In this document: piece after piece, positions 16,350 to 24,204 of the stretch
Layout: each line of letters begins with the position of its first letter
Numbering within the stretch: the first letter of the stretch is position 1
Origin: Myxococcales bacterium
GTDB lineage: Bacteria; Myxococcota_A; UBA9160; SZUA-336
Direction of reading: 5' to 3'
Length of the DNA stretch: 32,589 nt
NCBI GenBank assembly: GCA_013215565.1
Contig: JABSQV010000014.1
Location: 1 to 32,589, forward strand
Translations under genes and position numbers: made by a program
The notes under the pieces: model-generated
What the model was told of the DNA's origin: nothing
Database searches by the model: none
Seen by the model: the letters and a program-made list of their open reading frames with translations, nothing else

Positions 16350-16660
16350 GGGGTCGGGCTGCTCGGCACGAGTCGGTCCTCGCTGACGTAGAGAAAGCCG
16401 TCCGGGCCGAACTCGAGGTTGTCGGGGTGGCGCAGGGCGACCGCGGACGGATCGCCGAGAACACTGACGGCTCCGTTCGACTCGATTCGCAGCACGTTGT
16501 CGGCGAGCGTCTCGGCGGCGTAGGGCCCGGGGTCCAGCGCCCCGCCGAAGTCACCGAAGGCCATGCCCTCGGGCCGCCCGAGCCCTCCAGCATCAGCCAT
16601 CACCTGGTCAGCGAGAAGCGCGGAATCGCATAGAAGAAATCGGTCGGCTTTTGGCTTCCG
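16350..16660 (-). pseudogene. Remnant of a beta-propeller (SMP-30/NHL/PhoX-like) gene
   Basis: The 655 bases between the MaoC partner and the small secreted protein hold no clean gene. One minus-strand frame, open from 16768 to 16124, contains a protein-like core: GRPEGMAFGDFGG, NVLRIESNGAVSVLG and HPDNLEFGPDGFLYVSED. These are typical of blades in SMP-30/gluconolactonase, NHL or PhoX-type propellers. The residues before it are Arg-rich and those after it are Pro/Gly/Ser-rich and not propeller-like. At under 100 good residues it is far shorter than any such enzyme. I read it as an internal fragment of a decayed gene. The remainder of the interval shows nothing I can support. Confidence 0.42.
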
Positions 16661-16792
16661 ACGCCCGTTCCAGTCGCAGGCCTGGCATCGGCTCCGCGAG
16701 CGGCGGGTCGTGGACCGTTGCAGGCGCTGCGCCGGCCCGAAGAAGTCCGGCGTGCCGATGGCCGACACGCCGGACTCGGGTTCTGCCCGGGC

Positions 16793-17281
16793 TCAGTAGG
16801 TCGCGACCACCGGGAACAGAATGGATCCGATGCCCTGAAGCTGCTGGACGCCGAGATCGGTCAGCGCGTGCGGCGCAAGCAGTACGGACGATGCCAGCAC
16901 GCGATTCTGGGTCGAACACTGAACCCGGCCGATGAAGTCGCGCCCGTACGAGAGGTCCGATGCCAGCGCGAAGCGGAGTCCGCCGGGAGGCACATCCAGC
17001 CGGATGCGGCCGACGTGCCTGCCGTTTGCGTCGAACGCCCGGCAGGTGACTCTCGCCCGCTCGCGTCCGGTGTTCGTGAAGACCAGCGCGGTATCCACGA
17101 AGTCTCGATCCGCCACGCGCAGTTCGGCCTGAAGTCCCGTGGCATCGCGCGTGATCTCCCGCGCATCGGCCTCGGGCGCATCGGTGACGGCGACCTGTGC
17201 CGCGCCGTAGGTCGGCGCCAGCAGGCCAACGAGCATAATCCAGAGTACCCCCCTCCGGACGAAAGCTTCCTTGGAACGCAT
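16793..17281 (-). CDS. Small secreted protein of unknown function
   Basis: A 162-residue protein with a near-perfect ribosome binding site (AGGAGG eight bases before ATG 17281). A signal peptide covers about residues 1-28 (basic MRSKEAFVRRG, hydrophobic VLWIMLVGLLAP, cleavage near YGAA-QV). The mature part is beta-rich: LVFTNTGRERARVTCRAFDANG and RIRLDVPPGGLRF suggest an immunoglobulin-like sandwich, with two cysteines (Cys in VTCRAF and VQCSTQ) that could form a disulfide in the periplasm. I do not recognise a named family. It lies 151 bases downstream of the MelB-like gene and may be transcribed separately. Confidence 0.78.
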   Translation of the reverse strand: MRSKEAFVRRGVLWIMLVGLLAPTYGAAQVAVTDAPEADAREITRDATGLQAELRVADRDFVDTALVFTNTGRERARVTCRAFDANGRHVGRIRLDVPPGGLRFALASDLSYGRDFIGRVQCSTQNRVLASSVLLAPHALTDLGVQQLQGIGSILFPVVATY

Positions 17282-17432
17282 CAGAGGTTCCTCCTCTTCG
17301 AAGCAAGAGCGGAACTGCCCGCTTCGTACCGGGTCTAACCGGGGTCGGCGGCGATGGTTGCGCCGCGGGCGACTCGGGCGGCGGGAGTCTCCGCTTCGGC
17401 TGATGTCGTGCCCCGTGCCAGGCGCGGGTGGC

Positions 17433-18755
17433 CTAGGGGGTCTGTCTCCGCTGCTTCAGTTCCGACACGATGCGCGCGTGTGTTTCGGCGTCGAGTCGGT
17501 AGAAGCAGGCCGCGATCGCGACTCCGCCCATGATCGCGGCCGGTGCGAGCGTCAGCAGCGCCAGGATCGTCCAAAGCGACTCCGGTGTCTGCGTCTGGTG
17601 CGCGACGAAGCCGGCGACGCTCAGGGCGACGCCGGCGCCCGCACCGCCGAGCGCCTTGCCGAGCTTTTGGAAGAAACTCGCGGTGGAGTAGACGGCCCCC
17701 TCGGCCCGCGCGCCTGTCTTCCACTGTGCGTACTCGACGGTGTCGGGAATCATCGCCCAGCCGAGCACAGCGATCGGCGCGCCCCCGAGCGCGCCAATCA
17801 CCGACCAGACGAAGACCAGGTCGAGTCGATCGTAGGGCGTGGCGTAGAGCCCGAACGCGGAGAGGGCCGTGAGCCCGGCCCCGATCGCCATACCACCGGC
17901 CTTGCCGAAGCGCGCGGCGAGCCGCGGTACGAAGAGCAGCCCGAGCAGCATCGCGGGCATGGTGGCCGCGAAGTAGAGACCGAGCAGATCCTCGCGTCCC
18001 AGGTTGTACTTGAAGTAATAGGGCGCCACGGTCTGGCGGATCGTGAAGCCGAACATGCCGAGCGTAAACATCACGATCGCTACGATCAGCGGCGGGTTGC
18101 GGCCGAGTGCGGCGAGCGAGTGCCGCAGGCTCGGCGGTGGCTCCCCGGCTCCGATGCGCTCTTCGGTTCCGGCGAAGGACAGCCAGATCAGCCCCGTGGC
18201 CAGCACGCCGAAGCCCCCCATCACCAACGGGTAGCCAAGTTGCGGCGACCCGAACGCGTTCGAGAGCGTGGGCAGCAGGATCGAGACGAGCAGGCCGCCG
18301 CTCATCGCGCAGAGCATGCGCACGGTCGAGAGCCTGGTGCGCATCGCGTGGTCGTCGGTCAGGGTCGCGGTGAGCGCGGAGTAGGGGATGGTGACGACCG
18401 TGTAGGCGATGCTGAAGCCGATGTAGGTCGCGTAGGCCCATGCGATCTTTCCGGACGGTGAGAGGTCCGGGGTGGAGAACATCGCGACCGTGACCAGCCC
18501 GAGCGGAATTGGTCCGAACAGCAGGTAGGGCCGGAACTTTCCCCAGCGCGTGCGCGTCAGGTCGGCGATGCGACCCATCAAGGGATCCGTCACCGCGTCG
18601 ACCACCCGGGCGACCAGCAGCACCGAAGCCGCGACTGCGGCGCTGATCCCGAACACCTCCGTGTAGAAGTAGAGGGCGAACGTGAGCGAGGCCATGAAGT
18701 AGAAGTTGATGCCGGTGTCCCCGATCGAGTAGCCGGCGATCTCTCGTGCGCGCAT
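17433..18755 (-). CDS. GPH/MelB-type MFS symporter (second copy)
   Basis: A 440-residue, 12-helix transporter of the MFS_2 family. The ATG at 18755 has GAAGGG a few bases upstream and opens REIAGYSIGDTGINFYF; the longer frame from 18827 adds 24 polar residues that do not fit the family. Asp53 and Asp57 in DAVTDPLMGRIAD match the MelB cation-site aspartates, followed by the loop RTRWGKFRPYLLFG. It is clearly diverged from the symporter at 3144-4634. It is the last gene of the run PhyH, split-barrel, CmcJ-like, SnoaL-like on the same strand, so it may import the substrate or export the product of those enzymes. Confidence 0.9.
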   Translation of the reverse strand: MRAREIAGYSIGDTGINFYFMASLTFALYFYTEVFGISAAVAASVLLVARVVDAVTDPLMGRIADLTRTRWGKFRPYLLFGPIPLGLVTVAMFSTPDLSPSGKIAWAYATYIGFSIAYTVVTIPYSALTATLTDDHAMRTRLSTVRMLCAMSGGLLVSILLPTLSNAFGSPQLGYPLVMGGFGVLATGLIWLSFAGTEERIGAGEPPPSLRHSLAALGRNPPLIVAIVMFTLGMFGFTIRQTVAPYYFKYNLGREDLLGLYFAATMPAMLLGLLFVPRLAARFGKAGGMAIGAGLTALSAFGLYATPYDRLDLVFVWSVIGALGGAPIAVLGWAMIPDTVEYAQWKTGARAEGAVYSTASFFQKLGKALGGAGAGVALSVAGFVAHQTQTPESLWTILALLTLAPAAIMGGVAIAACFYRLDAETHARIVSELKQRRQTP

Positions 18756-18854
18756 CAGTCCCTTCGGGTGCGCCGGCTTCCGGCCGATGAACGACGTGCG
18801 TCGATCACGCCCGGAACCCGGACGCATGACCCCCGGGCAGATGCGGGCTTCGGG

Positions 18855-19376
18855 TCAGCCCGCGCGGCTCTTCTCGAGGTGCGCCCATGCGCGAGGAAGT
18901 GACACGTCACGATTGGGCCTACGTGGCGGCAGTTTCGCTTCCGTCGGCGACTTCCAGCCCATCGCCTTCATCGTCTGACCGATGTGGGTCATGTTCAGCA
19001 TGTCGTGGCTGTAGCAGAAGCGGCCGTCACCGGCGTAGTAGAGAATGGAAAGTCCGGGGACCATCCAGGGTGTGCCATTCTCCTTGTACCCGAGAATCTG
19101 ATCCCACTGACTGATCAGCCTGTGCCCATCAGCCATCGTCCAGTTCTTGGGTGTGGACCACCCGTAGCCCGTCAGTCCCGCCATCGACTGCACGAGAAAT
19201 TCTCGGATGGCCTCGCGGCCTTCGACGCGTCCCCACGCGGGGTCGATGTACACGGCGTCTTCGGTAAAGAAGTCGGCCAGTTCCGACCAGGAGGTCTCCC
19301 CGGCGTCGATCTTGTTCCGCAGGGCGACGAACCGATCGTAGGTCTCGAGCGCTTCACTTTCTACGCTCTCCTGCAT
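18855..19376 (-). CDS. SnoaL-like/NTF2-fold protein
   Basis: A 173-residue protein with the NTF2 cone fold pattern: an N-terminal helix (ALETYDRFVALRNKID), the strand FFTEDAVYIDPAWGRVEGREAIREFL, which is the family hallmark, and later strands TMADGHRLISQWDQILG and GLSILYYAGDGRFCYSHDMLN. Relatives include polyketide cyclases, dehydratases and ketosteroid-isomerase-like proteins that use a buried acid or His in a hydrophobic pocket. It starts two bases after the stop of the CmcJ-like gene, so it is almost certainly co-translated and probably acts on the same small molecule. Its reaction is not known. Confidence 0.85.
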   Translation of the reverse strand: MQESVESEALETYDRFVALRNKIDAGETSWSELADFFTEDAVYIDPAWGRVEGREAIREFLVQSMAGLTGYGWSTPKNWTMADGHRLISQWDQILGYKENGTPWMVPGLSILYYAGDGRFCYSHDMLNMTHIGQTMKAMGWKSPTEAKLPPRRPNRDVSLPRAWAHLEKSRAG

Positions 19377-19378
19377 GC

Positions 19379-20182
19379 TCAGCCGAAGAAGCAGATCGCC
19401 CGGGCTTCGATGCTTTCGCGCGGGGCGGCGTCTGCCGGGCAGTCGGGGTCGTCGAAGGCCGAGTGCAAGGTGGGAATGAAGGGGTCCATCTCGGAGTCGT
19501 AGGTCTTGAAGACGAGCACCTCGTCGCGCTCCATCTCCGAGAAGAAGAACCAGCGGTGATCGGGGTTGTGGAGGGCCTGGTAGATCTCCAACTGGAATCC
19601 CTGGCGGCCCCCGTAGTTGTGGAGGTCGGTGGGCAGCAGATCCGCCGGAGAGACGGAGCGTGCGTCACAGACTGCGAGTGGGGCGTGCAGCTTGCCCGGG
19701 TCGAAGCGTCGCCACATGTTGAAGATCGCGATTCGGCCCTCGGGCAGTTTCCTGTCTCCGATGAATCCCTGAAGCTTCTCCTTCAGGGCCGGCGTGAAAT
19801 CGTTGTGGACGAGCCGGTGGGCACCCAGCCGCTGTCCCAACTCAGCCTCGGCCTCGTTTCGCGTGAGGTGACTGATGACGCGCACGCTCTTTGCACCCGT
19901 CAACTCCGCAGCGAGTGTTCTCATCTCGTCGTAGTAGAGGTTCTCGATCTGTTTGGGATCGTAGAAGTCTTTCACCTGGCTGGTGTGCCGAGCGAGCTGG
20001 AAGCCCTCCACCCCGAGGCTCGCTTCGATCTCTCGACCATTGCGAACTGTGTGCGGGTGAAGCTGATGCCGCACTACGCTGGGATCCACGGGGTTCTTTC
20101 CGAACGACGGCTTCGGCTCGCCGCCCTTCGGCGGGATCCGGTAGTTGAACTCAGCCTCGAGGGCCGTTCGGGGGATTGCCAT
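19379..20182 (-). CDS. CmcJ/NvfI-family Fe(II)/2-oxoglutarate oxygenase-like protein
   Basis: A 267-residue protein with the full signature of the CmcJ/AsaB/GA4-desaturase family. It has HNDFTP with His126 and Asp128 (HxD iron site), FNMWRRFDP, the hallmark PLAVCDARSVSPADL (168-182), HRWFFFSEMERDEVLVFKTYDS split over 209-230, the distal His240 in PTLHSAFDDP, and the closing RESIEARAI. Family members act in fungal and bacterial secondary metabolism as oxygenases, or as the CmcJ partner of the cephamycin methoxylation system. No CmcI-type methyltransferase is adjacent here. It lies 95 bases after the split-barrel gene and two bases before the SnoaL-like gene. Confidence 0.88.
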   Translation of the reverse strand: MAIPRTALEAEFNYRIPPKGGEPKPSFGKNPVDPSVVRHQLHPHTVRNGREIEASLGVEGFQLARHTSQVKDFYDPKQIENLYYDEMRTLAAELTGAKSVRVISHLTRNEAEAELGQRLGAHRLVHNDFTPALKEKLQGFIGDRKLPEGRIAIFNMWRRFDPGKLHAPLAVCDARSVSPADLLPTDLHNYGGRQGFQLEIYQALHNPDHRWFFFSEMERDEVLVFKTYDSEMDPFIPTLHSAFDDPDCPADAAPRESIEARAICFFG

Positions 20183-20277
20183 GCTCGGGGTCTTTCTACG
20201 TGTGGGCCGGGCCGAACCGGCGAGCGGAGCCCGTACAGTCGCTGCAGAGTATAGCTCGTCCGGTCTGTGTCTCGGGT

Positions 20278-20841
20278 TCAGCCAGGCGCCTGGTCCTTGG
20301 CGTCCCAGGGCATGCTCGCGGTGATCCAGTGCGTAAGCGGTTCCTGCTGGTCGTTACGATGGAGGTGCCGGGGTGGCTGGGCGAAGCTCGAGTAGGGACG
20401 GCAGCGCAAAACGACCCGATCCTCTTTCTTGGCCATCGCCTCCACCAGGGGCCGCGCCTCTTCGCCAAGCGGGGTCCCCGACATGCGTCCGCCCACCGCC
20501 ATCATCACGTCGACCACGAGCTTCGGATCGTCGTCCAGCGCTGCGTCGCAATACAGTTGGATGTAAGCGAAGGGCCAGCGCTCATCGAGAATGCACAGGC
20601 TGACCTTCTGGTCGCGCTGCACGGCCGTGGTCTTCGCGCGGCCCCGCATGGTCGAGATGAGCAGCTCGTCGGCATCAGTCGGAATGTAGTAGACGACCGA
20701 CATGGAAGGGCCGTCGGCGCTTCGGCCGTAGCCGTAGACACAAGTCCGATGTGTGCGCACGAACGTTCGACGTTCGGAGGGCAACATGTCGCGGTCCGTG
20801 GGCGCTGCAAATGGCTCGGCCGTCCACGGCAGCAGCTTCAT
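20278..20841 (-). CDS. F420/FMN-dependent split-barrel protein (PPOX family)
   Basis: A 187-residue protein. The ATG at 20841 has AGGAG nine bases upstream; the frame upstream of it is non-coding in character. The fold pattern is the split beta-barrel of the pyridoxamine-phosphate-oxidase superfamily: LPSERRTFVRTHRTCVYG, then a strand pair around VVYYIPTDADELLISTMRGRAKTTAVQRD (split here by strands), then VSLCILDERWPFAYIQLYCDA. The STMRGRAKTTAVQRD segment is typical of the cofactor-phosphate-binding part of F420-type members. It could use F420H2, FMN or haem, and the sequence alone cannot choose. It lies between PhyH and the CmcJ-like gene in one cassette. Confidence 0.82.
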   Translation of the reverse strand: MKLLPWTAEPFAAPTDRDMLPSERRTFVRTHRTCVYGYGRSADGPSMSVVYYIPTDADELLISTMRGRAKTTAVQRDQKVSLCILDERWPFAYIQLYCDAALDDDPKLVVDVMMAVGGRMSGTPLGEEARPLVEAMAKKEDRVVLRCRPYSSFAQPPRHLHRNDQQEPLTHWITASMPWDAKDQAPG

Positions 20842-20914
20842 GTCGCGTCTCCTTCTTGCTCCGAAAGCTACTGAAATTGAATGGGTTTCGGACGCGATCG
20901 TTTGTGTGTCCGCG

Positions 20915-21733
20915 CTAGAACCCGCGCCCGCTGCGCCTGGGGTGGATGGCTGTGATCGCGGGTTCCAGGTCCCGGTAGTAATTGAGGGCGTAGGCCGCGG
21001 GGGCGTAGCCAAGCAGAGCGAGCAACTCCTTGGGCAGTTCTCGGGCGACCTCGTGTGGCACGGCCAGGAACTGGTTCTCTTCCTGCGTGAGCCATGCGCG
21101 CGCGTAGGTAATGTTCACACCCTTGCGCACGGCGTCGCTCCGGTTGGCACCGCCTCCGTGGTAGATCGCGCCCGTATACAGAAGTACCGAGCCCTTTTCC
21201 ATCTCGGCGGGCTCGGTCTGGTCGTGATCGAGTCTGAGCTTGTCCTCGAACTCGTGGCTTCCGGGGATCACCCGCGTCGCGCCGTTCTCGTCCGTGAAGT
21301 CGGTGATGGCCCAGAGCGTGTTGCACTGCACTTCGTAGCCGGTCGGAAACGGAAAGAAGTCGAACGCCCACTGATCGCGGTGGATGGGCTGCGCGGTCTC
21401 TCCCGGTCCGATCGAGATGATCTGCGTCAGGTGGAGGTGGAAGTTCGCGGCGTCGTGTAGCAGCTGCTTCGTCGTATCCAGAATCGTGGGATGCATGACG
21501 AGCTCCCGCGCGGCCGGAGAGCGCGCGACGAGCGCGCCGGTGCGCTTGGTACACACGCCCGTGAACTCCTCGGGCCCGAAGTGGTTGGCCTGCTCGTGAG
21601 GTGCCATTTCAGCCTCGACCCGATCGAGCAACTCGGTCGATCCGAGCCCATCGATGATGATGCAGGCATCGCGCCGCAGGATCTCGTGAATCTTGTCGGC
21701 CCCGGTGTCGGCCGGTACGTGTTCGACGGGCAT
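20915..21733 (-). CDS. Phytanoyl-CoA dioxygenase (PhyH) family protein (second intact copy)
   Basis: A 272-residue Fe(II)/2-oxoglutarate oxygenase. The iron site is His118 and Asp120 (PIHRDQWAFDFFP) with His192 (YHGGGANRSD), and Arg203 is placed to bind 2-oxoglutarate. DENGATRVIPGSH (148-160) is the family core. AAAGGAG eight bases before the ATG is a strong ribosome binding site. It is the first gene of the five-gene minus-strand cassette that continues with the split-barrel, CmcJ-like, SnoaL-like and symporter genes, so it is likely the first oxidation step or one of two. It is only distantly similar to the copy at 1508-2371. Confidence 0.92.
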   Translation of the reverse strand: MPVEHVPADTGADKIHEILRRDACIIIDGLGSTELLDRVEAEMAPHEQANHFGPEEFTGVCTKRTGALVARSPAARELVMHPTILDTTKQLLHDAANFHLHLTQIISIGPGETAQPIHRDQWAFDFFPFPTGYEVQCNTLWAITDFTDENGATRVIPGSHEFEDKLRLDHDQTEPAEMEKGSVLLYTGAIYHGGGANRSDAVRKGVNITYARAWLTQEENQFLAVPHEVARELPKELLALLGYAPAAYALNYYRDLEPAITAIHPRRSGRGF

Positions 21734-21924
21734 GAGAGCGGCTCCTTTCAGGGCTTCGCCACGCGCATTCTCTGGGACAAAGAATACGCCATCCCGTCGC
21801 TCTGCTGAAAGCCTGGCTCGGGAAGCGAAGACGGGTTTTCCGTTCGATCGCTAGATGGGTATGCTTCGGGTTCGCACTCTCGGTGAGCTGGGCTTTCTCG
21901 GCGGGAGCTGCGAGGGAGATCTGG
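21734..21924. promoter_or_regulatory. Divergent promoter region, PhyH cassette and GST/P450 genes
   Basis: This 191-base interval separates divergent transcription units and is relatively A/T-rich. On the minus strand TTTCAG and TATTCT are 18 bases apart (reverse complement around 21780-21810). On the plus strand TTTTCC and TATGCT lie 18 bases apart near 21836-21865. Both are poor matches to sigma-70 promoters. The placement rather than the motifs supports the call. Confidence 0.35.
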
Positions 21925-22659
21925 ATGACGATCGAGCTCTGGACTGCGGCGACCCCAAACGGATGGAAGGTCGCCATCATGCTCGAGGAACTGATCGAGG
22001 CCGGTGTCGCGCTGCCTGAGTTCGAGGTGCGGACTATCAATCTCATGGCAGGCGAGCAGTTCACGGAGGAGTTCACGGCGCGGAACCCCAATCAGAAGAT
22101 CCCGGTACTGATCGACGAGGGCCGGGCCATCATGGAGAGCTGCGCGATCCTGCAGTACCTGGCGGAGAAATTTCCGACCGACCTGCTGCCGGCAGGCGCC
22201 GGGCGCTGGCAGGTGCTGCAATGGCTCTACTGGCAGGCGGCCAACGTCGGGCCCGTGTTCGGAAACAAGCTCAGCTACACCCGCTACATGGATGATGTAG
22301 ACGAGGAGCGCAAATCACACCCGCTCGAACGCTTCGGGCGGGAAGCCCGACGGCTGGTTGCGGTGCTGGACAAGCAGCTCGAGGGGCGCGATTTCGTCTG
22401 CGGTGAGAAGTTCACGATTGCCGACATTGCGATCTATCCCTGGGTTCGCGGCTGGAAATGGAGCAAGGTCGACATTACCGACCGACCGAACGTGGTGGCC
22501 TGGGTCAAGCGGGTTCGCGCCCGGCCCGGGGTCGAGAGAGGCCTGGCCTACGGCGTTCCCAAGGACGAGATCGATCAGTGGAGCGAGGAACGCAAGGCCG
22601 CCTACGCCAGGGGTGGTGCGTCGATTGCGGGAAACGAACGGCTGCGTTCCGAGGTGTAG
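21925..22659 (+). CDS. Glutathione S-transferase family protein (YghU/YfcG-like)
   Basis: A 244-residue GST. I choose ATG 21925, with GGGAG about eight bases upstream, over an ATG 14 codons earlier. The thioredoxin-like N domain (1-90) opens IELWTAATPNGWKVAIMLEE, where the TPNGWK segment is typical of the YghU/YfcG disulfide-bond oxidoreductase group; it has the cis-proline QKIPVLID and the glutathione-binding MESCAILQYLAEKF. The helical C domain carries GEKFTIADIAIYPWVRG. It could conjugate or de-glutathionylate electrophiles. It precedes the P450 gene by 252 bases on the same strand, and the pair may serve oxidation and detoxification of one compound. Confidence 0.88.
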   Translation: MTIELWTAATPNGWKVAIMLEELIEAGVALPEFEVRTINLMAGEQFTEEFTARNPNQKIPVLIDEGRAIMESCAILQYLAEKFPTDLLPAGAGRWQVLQWLYWQAANVGPVFGNKLSYTRYMDDVDEERKSHPLERFGREARRLVAVLDKQLEGRDFVCGEKFTIADIAIYPWVRGWKWSKVDITDRPNVVAWVKRVRARPGVERGLAYGVPKDEIDQWSEERKAAYARGGASIAGNERLRSEV

Positions 22660-22911
22660 CAGGCAACCGCGGAGCGGCGTCGCCCCGAATGGGTTGAGCG
22701 GACGAGCGGCGAGGCCGCAGTCGTCGGAGTCGCGGATCACAGTGGGCGGGCCATCTTCGTCTGCGTTGGGGCTCGAGCCGGAGTTCCGGTGGCGCCGGAT
22801 CAGCGGCCGAGGGCCAGCGAACGCACGGAGGGGCCCTCGATCCAGGACCCCCGCGGGCGTCCGGCGCGCTACAATGTCGCCATCTGAGCTCAGCCACACG
22901 GAGGTCCACGC
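22660..22911. other. Intergenic stretch between GST and P450
   Basis: I see no gene, convincing promoter or strong hairpin here. The base composition is like the surrounding genes, and the open frames are Arg/Pro-rich and look non-coding. A weak GGAGG about ten bases before ATG 22912 serves the P450. Confidence 0.4.
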
Positions 22912-24204
22912 ATGTCCCTGTCTCACATCGACCTGACGAACCCCGATCACTTCGTCGAGGGGACCCCCCACGAATGGCTGACCGAGCTCCGCAACCAGGA
23001 CCCCGTGCACTGGCACCAGGGCTCGACCGGGGCGGCGTTCTGGTGCGTGACCAAGTGGGAAGACCTGCGCTACGTGTCGCGCAACCCGATGCTGTTTTCC
23101 TCGCAGCGGAAGGGCACGAACATGCCGAATCCGCGCATGGAAGAGCTGATGCGGCAGCGTGTGGAGTCGGGCGTGGCGAACCCGACGATGGCGGCGATGG
23201 CCCAGCAGTCCGAGGAGGGGGGCGGCGTATTCCCGATCATGCTGATGATGGATCCGCCCCGGCACGTGGCGTTCCGGCGCCTGGTGCAGCGAAGCTTCAC
23301 GCCGCGCCTCATCGAGGAACTCGCGCCGCACATTCGCGAACTCGCGCGGACCATCGTCGACCGCGTGATCGAGAAGGGGGACTGTGAATTCGTGACCGAG
23401 GTGGCGGCGGAGCTGCCGCTCCAGGTGATCTGCGAGATGATGGGGGTTCCCGAGGAGGACCGGCAAGAGATCTTCGATCTTTCGAACCTGATGATCGGTT
23501 TCGACGATCCCGAACTCGGGGAGAGCGAAGAGCAGCGGATGATGGCGTCGGTGGGAATGTTCACCAAGGCCATGAAGGTCGCCGAGCTCTACCGGGACAA
23601 TCCCCAGGAGAACCTGACGAGCCACCTGCTGCACCGCGAGGTCGACGGCGAGAAGCTCTCCGAGATGGACTACGCCGCCTTCTTCCTGCTGCTCACCGTG
23701 GCCGGGAACGAGACCACGCGCACCGTCACGACCAATGGCATGCGGCTTCTGATCGAGAACCCGGACCAGCTTCAGCAGTTGGTCGATGATCCCTCCCGGA
23801 TTCCGACCGCGGTCGAGGAGATCCTGCGCTACGAGCCGGCCGTGCACCACTTCCGCAGGACCGCGACCCAGGACACCGAGATCCGCGGACGCAAGATCAA
23901 AGAGGATGATCCGATCGTCATCTGGTACCCGGCTGCCAACCGCGATGAGGAGGTCTTCGAGGATCCTCAGCGCTTCGACGTGGCGCGGCACCCCAACGAG
24001 CACCTCTCGTTCGGGATCGGCGAGCACTTCTGCCTGGGCGCCAACCTCGCGCGCCTCGAACTCAACGCGATCTTCGAGGAGATCATCCCGCGGCTGCGCA
24101 ATCCGGAATTCTCCGGGCCGGTGCGGCGTCTTCGCTCGAACTTCATCAATGGGGTGAAGGAAATGCGGGTCCGCTTCGATCCGGGGAAGCGTCTGTCCGA
24201 GTAG
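22912..24204 (+). CDS. Cytochrome P450
   Basis: A 430-residue soluble bacterial P450 with all core motifs: I-helix AGNETTR (264-270, acid-alcohol pair Glu267/Thr268), K-helix ExxR (Glu303-Arg306), the DPQRFDVAR segment and the haem loop FGIGEHFCLG with Cys374. It lacks a membrane anchor. The I-helix motif, the HFRRTATQDTEIRG segment and the PNEHLSFGIG haem entry resemble the CYP125/CYP142/CYP124 group, which hydroxylates the ends of sterol and methyl-branched lipid chains. That is a family resemblance, not a demonstrated activity. Redox partners are not encoded nearby. Its last 59 bases overlap the end of the convergent DapB-like gene. Confidence 0.94.
   Translation: MSLSHIDLTNPDHFVEGTPHEWLTELRNQDPVHWHQGSTGAAFWCVTKWEDLRYVSRNPMLFSSQRKGTNMPNPRMEELMRQRVESGVANPTMAAMAQQSEEGGGVFPIMLMMDPPRHVAFRRLVQRSFTPRLIEELAPHIRELARTIVDRVIEKGDCEFVTEVAAELPLQVICEMMGVPEEDRQEIFDLSNLMIGFDDPELGESEEQRMMASVGMFTKAMKVAELYRDNPQENLTSHLLHREVDGEKLSEMDYAAFFLLLTVAGNETTRTVTTNGMRLLIENPDQLQQLVDDPSRIPTAVEEILRYEPAVHHFRRTATQDTEIRGRKIKEDDPIVIWYPAANRDEEVFEDPQRFDVARHPNEHLSFGIGEHFCLGANLARLELNAIFEEIIPRLRNPEFSGPVRRLRSNFINGVKEMRVRFDPGKRLSE

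Noticed and set aside
22315-24027. A 570-codon minus-strand frame opposite GST and P450.
   Set aside because: It is antisense to two strongly supported genes and has no recognisable domain.
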